64,000 nucleotides of DNA from Cocos nucifera. Its lineage: Eukaryota > Streptophyta > Magnoliopsida > Arecales > Arecaceae. The notes under the pieces are model-generated. The model made no database searches and had not been told where the DNA came from. It was given only the letters and a program-made list of their open reading frames with translations. Within the stretch, counting starts at the first letter, position 1; each line of letters begins with the position of its first letter. The stretch lies in contig QRFJ01005989.1 of NCBI GenBank assembly GCA_006176705.1, positions 1 through 64,000 of the forward strand. Direction: 5' to 3'. The position numbers were made by a program, and so were the translations under genes. This document shows positions 1 to 12,612 of the stretch, one piece after another.

Positions 1-39
1 AGAGAGAGACAACAACAAAAACAAATGAGATTTAAGGAC

Positions 40-953
40 GAACCATACTACTCCAACTTGGGGCTACCGGCCCCAGCCATCACCAGAGCTTATTTCAGCC
101 TAAAGACCTCCTCCTTGAGCTCTTTTCTTTTCAGCAAACTATCTATGAACATCTGGTCAGCTCACTGGAATTTGTCTTCAAGCTTCCGCCGCTGCTTCCT
201 CAGAACCTCAAACTCGGTCTCAGCATCCTTAATAGCTTGACGCTCGTACATCATTTGAATCCTTAGCTGCTGAAGTTTGGCCTTCTTCCTCTCATATGAT
301 AGGAAAAGATCACCAAAGAACTTTCGATAGAAGGTGAGCTACACCAACTCCTTTGAAGTATCAGCCTACTGGCTATTGGCAAGTAGCTTCTGAAGGCAAG
401 CCACCTCCTCATTAGTTGACTTGAGTTGGCATTCGACCTTGGTCACTTTCTCTGTCCAGACAATCCTACACTTATCATGCCGAGCTTCGGTGTCATAAAG
501 TTATCTTTTTAACTCCGAGAATTTCTTCGACCAATCCCTGTCGCACCGCATCATATCGAAAGACCAAGATGAACTCCCCTCCAACAATCTAACCCTCTCC
601 TTCTCAGCGTTGAGTTCTACCTCGAGGGAGCTGACCTTTACGGTTAACACCCAAGACTTGTCGCTGGCATCCCTCTTAAGCTTCGCAAGCTCCTTCTCAA
701 AGTTTCCTTTCTTGATAGTGTAGCTCATAGAATCTTTCATGTGTAATTTATGAAGGTGGGTGACCTCTATAGTCACCTCCGAAGCATTCTTCCGAGACCT
801 CTGAAGGTTGTCCTCCACCTTCCTCAATTTTTTCTTCAAATGGTGGACTTTCTTCTTTAAGCTCTTGATTAGTGGCTTTAGTAGAACACCCTAGGGTAAG
901 GGGTCAGCATCAACCAGAGACGGCAAGCCGCGACCCTAATTATTGGAAGGATT
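40..953 (-). pseudogene. C-terminal coiled-coil part of the Tat antisense ORF
   Basis: Reading the minus strand from about 953 gives a lysine- and glutamate-rich coiled-coil protein; the longest open piece is 501-839. It starts near DADPLP, runs through KKKLRKVEDN, EVTHLHKLHMK and DKSWVLTVKVSSLEVELNAE, and ends near ALVMAGAGSPKLE. The same order of motifs occurs in Tat-1 at 35.7-36.66 kb. Several in-frame stops lie below 500. A TACAG at 954-958 could be the splice acceptor of this last exon. The N-terminal half (Transposase_28-like domain and first coiled coil) seen in Tat-1 is absent, because only about 240 bases separate the exon from the LTR. The protein's role is unknown; the family is known from Grande/RIRE2-type elements. 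Confidence 0.72.
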
Positions 954-1197
954 CTGTATAACACATATCATAACACTAATATAAGAAAAGGAAATGCATT
1001 TTTCATTGCTCAAAATGTTCTGAGTACACAAAAAAAAAAATCTCTTCGGGTCACCTCGTATTTATGAAACTTCGACGCCAGTGTGGTAAATGCCAAAACT
1101 TTCCATCCGATGGATGTGGAAAGCCAAAAAAAGAACTTTGACAGTCGCGTTTTCACTTCCTTCCTTCGAACTTCGAACTTGAGAGTAGAAAAACTAT

Positions 1198-2628
1198 TGT
1201 TGAGGATAAATTCGCTCCTGCCAACGTTCAACCAATCTCAGGATGACCCCATCCGATAGTGGCAACCATGGACGAACTTCGACCAGTGAAGGTTCTTGCT
1301 CTAGTTCATCCCAAGATGGCCGATCTTCAACCCGTGTCTACTAGATGACCCGCTTGGCCATACAGATTAACTCCAGAATCTGTAGGATGTTATGGGCTTC
1401 ATTCGGATGAGCTTGAATAATACAAACAACTAAATTCTCCCGCTATAAGTAGTTAGCTTCCTCTAGTCAAACCTCCTTCAGACGAACTTAAATAGTGAAA
1501 GCAGTCGCTTAAGTAGTTGAAGTACTAAGTATCCGTTCAATGGATAGTATAGCCTAGCCAACCTGAAAGCCAGTCGAACTTCTTCCAACCAGGTCTCCTT
1601 CAAACCAAGTCTTACTATCACCGTTAGGTCCCATATCAAGGATCCTAGGCTAGAGAAGCTTCCCCGAGATGGACTCCTACTTATTAAGTGTGGTGGATCT
1701 TTGTGAACCACCTTGAGACCTCCAATCGAATTTTCCTCAGGTCACCAAAAGATCCCTCCCAGTCGAATTTCTTCCAATCGTCTAAGGATGATTCCTCTTA
1801 AGCTGAACTCCTTACCGTAACCCATGAGGACCTCATCATCCATACGTGCCTCAATTTCTTCCGATCAAACTCCCACCAACCATAAGCCTTCCAAACTCCT
1901 TTCGAACTTCTCTTTTAGATGGGCTTCTTCTCCGGTCGAACTTCTTCTAGACTTCTCCTTCATATTGATTTCTTCTATAGTCAAACTCCTTCTAGATTTC
2001 TCCTTTAGTCAAACTTCTTCTGAACTTTTTCTCTAATCGAACTTCTCCTCTAGTCGAACTTCTTTCGAACTTCTCCTTTCAGATGTCCAAAAGGGCTCTT
2101 TCAAGAAGAACTTCTCTCCACCACTAAAAGGACCTTGGCATCTACTCTTGATGTAACAAATATCAATCAACGCACGATTGATCCTGAGGACATCCGAACC
2201 TTATCGGAACTACAATAATTAGGAGTTCTTCACCGCTCATGGCTATCCTATCCGAGCTTCAACTATTAAATTCCACAGACTGGCACATTGCGACAAACAA
2301 CCTCTCGCTCTCCATAATAAACTCCATATAGCCCTGAACGATCCATTATCAGATGATTATGACTGTCACCATCAGTTTGTTATAGGCTCCGTCTACATAA
2401 GAGACTTTTCAGAAACGCTTTCTTTCTTAAACTCTCATCTTCTATCCCAAAATTCTACTTTAAATTTTTCTGAGTACTCCATTTCTATTGGCCAAGAAAG
2501 CTGACTTGATTGTCGGAGGATCTCGCCGGAGCCACCACCTCCGACTTCAGATGAGACTTGTTTTGCAGGTCGATGGCAGCAACCTTGTCCAACATCGACT
2601 CTGGCATCAATCAAATTTTGCACCAATA
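1198..2628 (+). repeat. 3' LTR of Tat-A (1431 bp)
   Basis: The LTR is the reverse complement of the Tat LTRs at 32147, 42042, 45826 and 48279. It starts TGTTGAGGATAAATTC, matching the complement of the usual end, and finishes CACCAATA, matching the complement of the usual start. Between about 1440 and 2120 it carries the degenerate GGAGTTCGAC-type minisatellite seen in all family members, here on the other strand. It is the longest LTR of the family in this window. Confidence 0.82.
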
Positions 2629-4259
2629 ACGGTATTTAACTTGATATATTTTATGTATATTCTTGACATCCTTTTCAAGAGCATAACAAGCATTCTCAAA
2701 TAATTAGAAATATGAAATTTTACATCTATCGTTGCAGATAGATGCTTCAAAATTCTGCCCCTTCACTATTTTATTATAAATGTGATTGAGACTTGTGCCT
2801 CTTGAAATTGAAATGATGTGAGCTTTGCCATAAAAACATATAGACATGAAAATCAGATTGCCAATGTCCTTTGAAGCCATGTCTGTTAGATTGCTAATGA
2901 GATCATTTAAAATTAGAGATAGATTTTCTTTTTTAAGGATTTTTTCTTTCATAAGAATGAGAAGGTGATGAAAAGCTATTTTGTAAATTTTTTTAAAGGA
3001 AAAAAGAAAAGATCGTATATAATCAAACAGCAAGAAAGATTTATTGCATGAAGGACAAACAATTGAAGAAAACCTTTAGGGCATGAAGAAGATAACCAAA
3101 GGGGAAGAAAGAATTTAGGCATGGAGGAGATAATCTAATGGAAAGTTTAAGACGTGAAGGAGACAACCTACGTCAAGAAGATAACCTAGCGAGCAGAAAA
3201 TGAGGGGTGAAAGAGATAATCTAAACCAAACGAGCTTTGGATGTGAGATAGATAATCTAAATGGGAACACGTTTAGGCTCTCTGCTAAGCCCTAACAGAG
3301 ATGCGAAAAGCATATCAAATCCCATCATACTATCTCTACTGCAATAGGAATTGGGAGCATGTTGTTTATATTGGAACGGAGAATATATGGTTTGGGGGGA
3401 CCATAGATAGTGGTATCTTTGATATTTTTCAAAAGTATATGGCACCTGAAGAACTGCCTGTCAGTCATGGTACAATGGGATGGAGGGATAGGGAATTTTA
3501 TTCTAGGTCAACAGAGAGTTATTGTTGTAGCATGGTCAAGGGAGGAACAGAGTTAAATCCTCATTTTTTTTTTATTGATTTTCTTCTAGATTTGGTCTAC
3601 CATAGCCACTTGATCATGTGCCAGAGATGCGAGAATAGGAGTGCAAGATGGAGCACATGGTGTCCCTGGAGACATCTTCAGAACACCATGTTAGATGGCA
3701 GGAGTGCAAGATGCAGAATGAAATTGCAGGAGGTCCTAGAGTGGGAGATTTAATATCCATGCATGACACACTACTTGCTAAATAGTGCTAGCAGGAGATT
3801 GCTTTCTGCTTGGAGATCGAAAGCGGCCAAAGTGTAGGCTGATAAGAAACTCATACCGTAAGCAAAAGTAATAAAATTCAGGCAAATAATCCCCTTGCAA
3901 TAAAAATTATTAAAAAAAAAAAAAAAAAAACTAGGAGAGAGTAATTCAAGGTGAGGAAAGTGTCGGTGAAAATTCAGGGCTTCTCCAGTGTGGAAAGGTA
4001 TCCAAGAGACACCACTTCCATTCTAGAGTTGTTTGAAATTTGGTGGCGGGAATGGAACCTATGTTAGATTCTGCAGGTAATGCCGGCTGGGCGATTCTGC
4101 TCTCGAATACATTTTCTTGAAGATGGTTAGCCATTCTGAGAACGAGGAAGCTTTGTTTGACAGCCTGTGCGGCAGAGATCAAACAATCAACTCTTGCATG
4201 ATTAGAGCTGGACCACTATTAGATAGAACTAGGGAGCTTACTTGCCTTACCGATGGATA
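2629..4259. other. Unassigned region, no supported gene
   Basis: I see no recognisable coding sequence. Open frames here (2704-3033 minus, 3301-3753 plus) match nothing I know and lie in AT-rich DNA. 3050-3260 has a loose repeat of a purine-rich phrase like GAAGGAGATAACCTA. A run of 19 A lies at about 3912-3930. The stretch is probably old transposon sequence. Confidence 0.4.
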
Positions 4260-5128
4260 ATGGGTTTTGTTTGCTTATTGTTGACCTTTTCCTCTGTTGG
4301 GCGTATACTTTTTGGTCCGATCCTATGAGGAGGCCTAACTAAGCTTAGCCCTTTGAGGAAGCTTGAGTTCATGCAGGCCTATCGTGCTTCATTGATCCAA
4401 TCCCATGAGGAGGCCTAATTCACTATTTTCAGACTACTTCATCCCATGGATTTAGCCTATGATGAGTTTCCTCACTTAAGTGAGATGGCTCTCATGCGTG
4501 GAGAGGGAAACAAGAGAGAAGAGAGGGAGAAATTTGGGTTCTGCTGGAGAAGAGGTGACCGACCTAGTGATGTGCTTGACTTCTGATGATGTGGTGAATA
4601 CCTAGCATGATGACATGGACGGCTTAAAGCATATGAGCTGTCCAATGCCGATGTCTTCGGATGGCCACCAATCACATGTGGATGGTATTCAAAAAATATC
4701 ATCTTAATCGGCTCGTGACCGATCGCTCAAGATCAACCCTCCAGAAAGATCGATTTCATTGGCGTCATACTTACCTGATCGACAACCTCGAACAAGGCTT
4801 GTGTCATCAGTATTCTACTGGTGAGGACAACTTTATCGGCTTTCAGGTGATCTCATTTCATCTCCGCCCTACTTTTTCATAGGCCGCTCTGCAATGCAAA
4901 ATCTGCAAGAAATTTTTGGCATGTGGATCCTACCGAGTTGGCATTCGCTTATAATGGCAAATATCCCTCCACTTATGGAAAGCTAATATGGTAACTACAT
5001 GCTGACACTCCACTACACCGGTAGCTAATGGCCTGGCAGACCCTCCTCCATAAAAAGATAGAAGAGAAAGGAGAAGGGGATCTCTCAATCTCTTTGGACT
5101 CTCTCTGAACCGGAAACTCTTTATTTTC
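4260..5128 (+). repeat. Candidate gypsy LTR (left part), cut by CACTA-1
   Basis: This stretch ends with features of an LTR promoter and leader: a CATAAAAAGATAG TATA-like motif near 5050, then a CT-rich stretch (CTCTCTGAACCGGAAACTC) up to the CACTA-1 boundary. Across CACTA-1, at 43663, the sequence resumes with TTCCACTATTCTCACTCTC and then GGTCCCCCGCTGGAGAACCC, which resembles the U5 end of Tat-lineage LTRs as I remember them, followed by gag. I infer that CACTA-1 entered the 5' LTR of an old gypsy element. Its left edge is not defined. A direct repeat of a GATCC(T/C)ATGAGGAGGCC phrase occurs at about 4318 and 4396. Confidence 0.4.
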
Positions 5129-5730
5129 ATTGTCTTTTAATAAAAAGATTAGCTTTTTGTGACGAGCAATGTTGTCACTAAAACTTGAAATATTATCATT
5201 AATGAATTTCTCTGACAATAAACTATTGTCGTTAACTGGTTGCAATTGCTTTATTGCTAAAACCATCTATGACAACTTAAATTTCTTACCATTGAATTAT
5301 TTTTTTCTATGACAATAGAGCTTGTCACTTAATGTATTTTTTCCTATCACCAATATAATAAAACAGTCATGCCTTGAAAGGTCATATGACAATAGTACAT
5401 CTATTTAGAGATGAGTTCTCTTATCATAGAAAAGTCTTATGGAGATAAAAGTTTTACTTGTCACTGAAGATAAAATCTATGGCAACGTAACTTGTCACAG
5501 AAATAAATCATTCTTGCTACAATGCGACAATGTAAATTGGTTTTGGGACAATAATAACTCTGTTTAGTAACAAAGTTTCTTGTTACTGGAATAGCTTAAA
5601 ATGACAAGAACTTTTGTTGTCACAAAAAATCTCATATGTGACAACTTGTTATTGTCACTAAAATTTAGTTACACCTTTATACATCTACGATTCTTTTATG
5701 ACAATTTATGATTACAGAAATTTATCTCAT
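5129..5730. repeat. CACTA-1 3' subterminal repeat array
   Basis: Many copies of TGACAA, TTGTCAC and variants such as TTGTGACGAGCAA occur in both orientations. In CACTA elements such subterminal motifs bind the TNPA-like protein. The same motif family fills 43290-43660, which pairs the two ends. Confidence 0.75.
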
Positions 5731-5787
5731 TCGCAAGCAAACTAAGAATCCGAATACATCTTTCTCAATATTTACATTTCAGTAGAA

Positions 5788-6032
5788 ATCCAAAATAAAA
5801 ATCACAAGATAGTACCAGTAGTTCATAAGCACTCCACATGATGCTACTTAATTGATCAAAACCAATAGTACATGATCCAAGACATCCAAGGAATTTCCAA
5901 TTTCACTATTTGAAATTCAATAGAACATCCAAAATAAATTTAAAAAAAACACTAACTAGTACCAATAGTTTATAAGCATCCTATATTCTACTTAACTGGT
6001 CAAAACTAATAGTCTATGATATCCATGTTTCC
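5788..6032 (+). repeat. Imperfect direct repeat of about 105 bp
   Basis: 5788-5892 and 5928-6032 share TCCAAAATAAA, AGTACCA(G/A)TAGTT, ATAAGCA(C/T)CC and GGTCAAAAC-type blocks in the same order. It is non-coding and lies between the subterminal array and the second CACTA gene. 6033-6690 is AT-rich with no supported feature; the 6434-6673 open frame matches nothing I know. Confidence 0.6.
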
Positions 6033-6689
6033 AAATTGAAGCTAGTTGATGTACTCCTATAATGTCGATAGAAGTAGCTGCCCATATTATTCCTACTTAT
6101 AAATTAGGTTTGGATTAGTAAATGATTGGCTAGGATAAAGTTTTCAGTAATTAAAGTCCTACAACCTCTAGATAAGTAGTAGATTGTCCACTAAAAATTA
6201 AAAAAGAAATAAGACAACCTTTTTTTGCATATAATCAGCATATTTCACCTCACATTGAAAAGTTGAGATAACAAAAAAGGTTTTCAATCCATGTTTTCAA
6301 TGGATTACACAAAAAATGAGCTTAGGCATGTTAGTAATTAAACTTCTAAAATGAAAAAATAAAAAAAAATAGAATTGACTATATATTAAGAATCTCAATT
6401 CAAAGTTGCCCTACTTAGAATTATAAAAAAATTATGGATCTCACACTCTTAGAATGTAGCACCGTACCTAAGTATACTATAGCTAATTGGTTGTTGTTTA
6501 TATTCCTCTCTTATAAATTATTGAAAACAAGAAAAAGAAATATCATATCTAACTTTTCTACTTTCTTAAAAGTAAAAAATTCTTACTTGGTCAAGGTTCA
6601 TGCATTGAGGAAAATGAAACTCTTGATTGGAAGAAAGTTGCAAAAAAGACAGCAAAGCGAGCATGGATCATAGCACTAACTTTTTTATT

Positions 6690-8016
6690 AACTTGTTCCT
6701 CCATTTAAGGTTGAATCTCTCTAACCTCATCTTGCAATTGAGCTCGAACGTCTTCTCTAATGCTATTCATCAATGATTCCTTAGCTTGTTCGACAGCCCT
6801 TTGCACCTCTTCTTGCATATTTTTATTGTACCTAACTCTCTCAGATGGTGCCTTCTTTCTAGCACCTTTGCCATGAAAATAATCAGACTTTTGGCCAAGT
6901 ACTTGTAGTAATATATATGTCATCGCAAGTCATTTGGGATTCATCCTCTTGTATTTGTTGAACAACCTTCTCAAGTTATTCCTGTAACAAATTATAAACG
7001 ATGAGATGCTAAAATAATGCATAATGAATTTTACGAGTAATAAAAAAAGTTTTTTAACTAACATGGATCTCCTTGGATTTAGGGTCAAACCATACTAATT
7101 CTCCTTCTTTATTTTTCTTAGTGTGCTGAATTAACTAAACCTGATCTGGTGGTGCTCTTTCACTTATTTCTGGGTCCCTCTGAAATGAATCATAAAAACA
7201 TAAGTGCTTCATTCAGAACTTCCTAAAACTATGTTAAATCTTCAACTTATTCTAAAAACTTATAGTTGATTCTTCAACTTCAGCATAAGATTGGGTGCCA
7301 CATGTATGCTTAGTAACTAGCTTTGCCCTATTTGTTGGTGCCACATGGATGCTTAGTAACTAGCTTTGCCCTATTTGCTGCATTTTACTTGCTTTCTACA
7401 AACAATGGATGCATGCAACTAACATTATCTAAAAATCCAAAATGATGATATAAATATTTTAAATATAAATTAAACTTTAATTTGCAAAAACCTGAAAAGC
7501 ATTAGAGCTGAAGCATGCCATCATATATTTTCAATCATCTGAAGTAACATCCTCAGGAATATTAGCCAACCTCTCCTCATCAGTTCTAAATTTCTTATAT
7601 AAATCATGCAAGCGATTTCTCCAACCTCTATAAAGTCATTGCATGGTGGCCAAGACAAAAACAAATAAACGTTATTCAATCCTATCATCTTCCATCTTAA
7701 ACTTCTCCTAAAAAACACAAACAATGTAAATTATATGTTAATATATACAAATAGAAATAAAGAAGATACTAAAATCAATCATAAATATTTAGTTTACCTT
7801 TACTTGTAGCCACATTCGCTCACCTACTCTATTTGCTACATCTGGCCAATTTTTTGCAGCTAATGGAGCTTGTGTCCTAACAACATAACCACAAAAATTG
7901 ATAATATCTCTAGCATTTTCTCCTACTACTCTTAGTACATCATGAGGGATGCTAACTTTCAATGGTCCATTCTTTGTTCTCATATCAACCTTAATACATT
8001 TGTAATGCCCACGCAC
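6690..8016 (-). pseudogene. CACTA second protein, Transposase_24 (Ptta/En/Spm) type, broken
   Basis: Minus-strand pieces follow the order expected for the plant Ptta/En/Spm protein. 8016-7789 reads GPLKVSIPHDVLRVVGENAR, then CGYVVRTQAPL and NWPDVANRVGERMW. 7714-7500 holds a WRNRLHDLYKKF-like phrase and DEERLANIPEDVTSDD. 7390-7290 holds NRAKLVTKHTCGTQSYAEVEE. 7190-7060 holds ERAPPDQV and KEGELVWFDPKSKEI. 6923-6705 is a glutamate-rich tail with a coiled-coil look (NMQEEVQRAVEQAKESL). The pieces sit in different frames with stops between, from introns, frameshifts or both. A 43 bp tandem duplication at 7294-7379 breaks the frame. In related elements this protein binds the subterminal repeats and helps excision. 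It lies 3' of the TNP2 gene. 8017-8640 upstream is AT-rich; the open frame at 8116-8310 could be a poorly conserved N-terminus. Confidence 0.72.
7294..7379 (-). repeat. 43 bp tandem duplication in the Transposase_24 remnant
   Basis: GGTGCCACATG(T/G)ATGCTTAG and the following bases through CCCTATTTG occur twice, at 7294-7336 and 7337-7379, nearly identical. The unit is not a multiple of three, so it shifts the frame. Confidence 0.85.
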
Positions 8017-8639
8017 ATTCTTACTTGAAACAGATGCTATAAAAAATAAATTACAATTAGTATAACTAAGTTTAAGTAGAATAAATTAAAAGTTTCAGCT
8101 ATAAATAAAATATTATTATACCAACATTACTATAATGACTAGAAACTCTTGGTTGAGTTTGAAGTTGCTATCCATAGGATTGACTTTGCTGCAATTCAAG
8201 CACCTGGTCTTGGTGTTCATTTGTTTGCTTGTTTTGTTGGTCCCAAAGTTGTGCCTCTCCTTGTGATTGATTTCATTGCAGCCTTTCTCGATGAGGTGAT
8301 GTAACTTCATTTGTTTGAAATCTTATATTAATAATAAGGCATTGTTCTCATCCAGCAATTCATGCAACTCTTTCTCTACATCTAACCATTTTCTAATAAA
8401 AATAATAAGCAAGCTTTCTAGTAAAAGTTTAACTAATTATCAACAGCATCTACTAGATGCACAAAAAATATGAATATGCCATCATAAGATACAAAAATAA
8501 CATGAACACGATAAAATGATTTAAATTAAAATACTTGTTGGTCATCGCATAATGTTTCTTCTTCCAACATCACAAAAAATAAAACTCTAATTATAAATAA
8601 GCTAATCATCAGGACTATATTCATCAGAACTATATTCAT

Positions 8640-10398
8640 CATGATTATTTTGATCATCATCTGTTCGCTTTCAACTTCTTCATCTATCTCATCATCATTA
8701 ATAAATCATCTAACGGCAAATTCTCTGTATTTTTGTCATTGTTGGGTGAAAGGCTTTGTGGTTGAACATGATCTCGATGTAGCACTCATATCAACTCATC
8801 ATTGTTCATGACTTGGCCATATTAAAAATTTTGTTCTTGTCCACTTATTGGTAGACATCATCTTCGATCAAACTATCATCATCATCATCATCTACATCAT
8901 TATCTATAGATGGCACATCTTAAGCATCATGTGGATAAGGCTTTACCACAACAAGCCAATTGCTATCAACTAAATCTTCTATATAGAATACTTGTTCGGC
9001 TTGAGAAGCCAACACAAAAAGCTCATTTGTGTTCAAAGATTCATGGATATTTATACTTATATATCCATAGTTGTCAACCCTATATCCTCGTCCCAATCAG
9101 CCAACATCCCACCAATGATATTTGAAAAGAACTACTTTTTTATTTTCCACATACAATAATTCAAAAATGTCTTCCAACACTCCATAATATTCTTTATCAG
9201 CAGATGTATCATCTTCTTTTACAAGCACTCCACTATTCTAACTTTTTCACCCAATTGCATGATTTCTACCATGAAATCTGAATCTATTGACAATGTATGT
9301 TCCATATCTATGAACTATTTTGAACGGTCCAACAGCCAAGCTTAGAAGATTCTCACTTGCTTTGCCTTTAGCTTTAATCTTTGAAACTTGTTTAAGATAA
9401 ATAAATTAAGCCATTATTAGCATAAATAAAAGTAACTTAAAGTATTTACCTATATTATATGATACCTACATGTTCATAAAACTAATCTGGAAATTCCTTG
9501 TTATGTCTAGCCAAGATATTTCTTAAGCTCACCTCTTCCAATTCTTTTTTATGCTCCCTATGAATGACATAATTAATCAATAATAAATATGATTGAAGTA
9601 TAAACAAAGTTCTTTGAAAATTTTCATAATAACAAGATTTTGTTCTTACTCAATATATGGCCAAACTTCCTCACAATTTCAAAGAACATATGCATAAGCT
9701 TGTGTAAACTCCTGAGCATTAAGCTCATAAGACTTAAAAGCTCCTTTTGCACAGCCATCTTTTGCAAAGATTGATAGTCCTTGGTATGAAGTAGCTCCAT
9801 CATCATTTCATGGGGCTTGATTAAATTTTGTTTCAACACTATTTAAATACCTAAAATAAAATGTAAGTCATTCGTTTGCAAGATAACCTCTTGCAATTGA
9901 TCCCTTTGGACGAGCCTTGTTTCGAACATAAGACTTTAGTGTATGCAAATACCTAGATTCAAAAGATATTAACTAAGTCAAAAATAATACAAAAGAAAAT
10001 CACATTTAAGTTTCAAAATTAAAGTTAAAGATTATCTTTCAACTGGATACATCCATCTATATTGGATCAGTCCACCAATTTTAGCCTCGCTTGCCAAGTG
10101 AATTGGTAAATAAATGATAATATCAAAGAAAGCTAGTGGAAATATTGTTTCAAGTTTACATAGAGTCATAACAATGTCATCCTCCAGCTATTTTAGGTCT
10201 TAAACTTTTAACGACTTGGAGCATAAGTTTCTAAAGAAGTTACTTAACTCAATCAATGGCTCACAAATAGACTTAGACAATCATCCCCGAATGGCAACTA
10301 GAAGTATTTGCTACAAAAGAATATGATGGTCATGACACTTTAAGCCATAAATCTTCTTCTCATTTATATTCACACATCTTGATATGTTAGAAGAGAAT
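8640..10398 (-). pseudogene. TNP2-like CACTA transposase, C-terminal part
   Basis: Reading down from 10398: FSSNISRCVNINEKKIYGLK, then at 10190-10030 a DUF4218-like stretch (LEDDIVMTLCKLETIFPLAF, IYLPIHLASEAK, RWMYPVER), then KARPKGSIARGYLANE near 9920. At 9400-8880 there is a DUF4216-like stretch (GPFKIVHRYGTYIVN, KYHWWDVGWLGRGYRVDNYG, ASQAEQVFYIEDLVDSNWLV, DVPSIDNDVDDD). Stops and frame changes are frequent, and some gaps are likely introns. This is the C-terminal third of a TNP2 transposase, whose N-terminal parts continue at 16442 and 21406 beyond two inserted elements. The protein would cut and rejoin CACTA ends, but it is not functional here. Confidence 0.82.
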
Positions 10399-10409
10399 AA
10401 TACTACAAA

Positions 10410-10900
10410 AAAACTGACAATTAGCAATGGCTAATTATCATCCTAATAGTCAATTTGCTATCACTAATGCTATTAATAATGGCTAGCCATCGCTAAAAAT
10501 CTGATGAATATATCTTTATCGCTAATTACCACTATTAGCAATGGTATTAGTGACAAAGATGTTGTTGCTAAAAATTTTAATTTTTATTAATTAAATTATT
10601 AAAAAATCTATTAGCAATGATATTTTTATCGCTAATGCCTTTGCTAATAGTTTTATATTTTTAAAAAAATTAAAAATATATTAGCTACAACATCCTAGTC
10701 TCTAATGCCATCACTAATTATTTTTAAATTTTTTAAAAAAAATTAAAAAATATTAGTGATAATGATTTTATTACTAATACTGTTAGTAATACTTTTCTAA
10801 TTTTTTAAAAAAATTAAAAAAATTTATTAGCAATGGCACTTTACGCGCTAATGCCATTGCTAATAGTTTTTAATTTTTTTAAAAAAATATAATTAAATAA
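10410..10900. repeat. CACTA-2 3' subterminal repeat array
   Basis: It contains tandem-like copies of (T)TAGC(A/G)ATGGC and CCAT(C/T)GCTAATA separated by poly-A/T runs. The same motif recurs at 14530-15005 and 15960-16441. Confidence 0.85.
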
Positions 10901-11046
10901 TTTAAAATCTATTAATAAATAATAATATTTTCTAAAATTTATTAAAAATAAGATAATAACTATTTAACATAATCATAAATATAAAATTAGTTATATTATA
11001 TTAAAGATATAAATTATATAATTTTATATTGAAAAACTATTTTACA

Positions 11047-12612
11047 AGTATCAAAAATGATATACAAATAAAAAAATTAGATAATATCCTTCTCATCCTC
11101 ATGCTCATCTCCAGCAGTTGGTGAATGAGAGCTGGATGTCTCAGCATCCTGAAATAAAAAAAAATAAAATATTATTCATAAGTTTCGATATGGAGGCATA
11201 TCTTTCAATATCCTCCTTCGATTCTTGAATAGATTATTTCTACATATTTCATTCGATGATACGAAACTATAGACACCCTAAGTCCATCAATTGAATAATT
11301 AGATTAAATTTTTAGCCCTTAAATCTTCTTTTTCGACTCAAGCCTAGCCTAAATATGTTAAGCTTTTAAATATAAAAATTTAAAATAAGTAAAAGAGTTT
11401 ACTAATAGAATTACCTAATGAGATGGCTAGAACAATGAGTCTAGCTGATTGCATAGTAGCAGATCTTGAAGATCCTCCACGACCACATCACAGATGATAT
11501 CCCGAATTCTCTGAGGTCATAGGCTCAAAAATCTGTATACGACCTCTTCCACGTGGGCATTGCTCTAAATCTAGGATGTCGAGGCCTGTGAGGATGCCAA
11601 AGAAGATTAAGCTGCTGGAGGGTCAAAGCTATGGCTGAATCCTATACCCCAGCTCCTACTCATCCCTCCGGTGATCCTAAACCATCCTTTAAGGTCAAGG
11701 ATGGACTAAGTGGATGGGTCAATGCCATACCGCGCAATGATGTACTCTGAATAATCCACTTATATAGTTCAAAAATACATTAGTTCTAATATACATATCA
11801 GATCTTGTAATAGCTTAATAAATAGAATTTGAAATTCTTACCGCGATCTACCATGACCTAGAATCTAAATAATCACCAACCCTCCTAAATCGGTGTATGG
11901 CCTTCCACAACTATAGCTAGTTTGGTGGATGATCTAGTTTTCGTATCTATAATAAGTAAATAATAATATTAAATTAATTAAAATATTCATATAAGAATTT
12001 TTATAGTTCTAGTGAGGAGTTTTGGTATAGATTTTTTAACAGTCTGTCAGCCATAATATGTATGCCGATGGAGCCGCCCATGTGCTTGATCCGATCTTAC
12101 TAGGCGGCCCGATTCTATCGAACTCTCTACTACCTACTGGCGTACTCCTTACTGCTCCACTAGGGCATATAGAATAATGATGTATCAAAATTATATACAA
12201 ATAAAAAAAAATTTGGTAATGCCCTTTACATCCTCCTACTCATCTCTAGTAGCTGATGGATGAGAGTCAGGTTTTTCAGTATATTGAAATAAAAAAATAT
12301 AAAAATTATTCATAAGTTTTGATATAGAGACGTATCTTTCGATATGGAGGCATATCTTTCAATACTCTCCTTCAATTCTCTAACAGATTATTACAACATG
12401 TTTCATTTGATGATACAAAACTATATAGACACTTTTGGTCCATCAATTGGATGGTTAGATTAAATTTTTAGCTCTTAGATCTTCTTTTCTAACTCAAGCC
12501 TAGTCTAAATATGTGAAGCTTTTAAACATAAAAAATTAAAATAATTAAAAAAGTTTACTAATAAAATTATCTGATATGATGACTGGAATAATAAGCCTAG
12601 CTAGCACACAAC
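11047..12612 (+). repeat. Direct duplication of about 410-430 bp in CACTA-2
   Basis: 11047-11455 and 12181-12612 align almost throughout: TATACAAATAAAAAAA, CATCTC(C/T)AG(C/T)AG, GGAGGCATATCTTTCAATA, TTAGATTAAATTTTTAGC and ACTCAAGCCTAG(C/T)CTAAATATG occur in both in order. The second copy has an extra short internal duplication (CGTATCTTTCGATATGGAGG). The sequence between them (11456-12180) is different, more GC-rich and may be a decayed coding exon on the minus strand, but I cannot name it. Confidence 0.8.

Larger units (their letters stand above)
1..2628 (+). mobile_element. Tat-A: 3' end of a Ty3/gypsy Tat-lineage retrotransposon
   Basis: The window opens inside the 3' part of a gypsy element in plus orientation. 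It consists of an antisense ORF on the minus strand, a short untranslated stretch, a purine-rich tract at about 1181-1197 and then one LTR. The layout mirrors Tat-1 at 32147-42882, where an antisense coiled-coil ORF also lies between pol and the 3' LTR. The 5' LTR, gag and pol would lie to the left of the window. No target duplication can be checked because only one edge is visible; the bases after the LTR are ACGGT. Confidence 0.8.

Noticed and set aside
25..240. Open frame at the left edge and others opposite real coding stretches (34192-34704 minus, 34982-35623 minus, 57011-57193 minus)
   Set aside because: They are shadows of the antisense ORF or copia genes on the other strand.
2704..3033. 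109-codon minus-strand open frame
   Set aside because: AT-rich, Ile/Lys-rich, no recognisable family; may be chance or an unrecognised transposon piece.
3301..3753. 150-codon open frame, possible host gene
   Set aside because: No known domain, biased residues, no conserved relative recognised, set in decayed repeat DNA.
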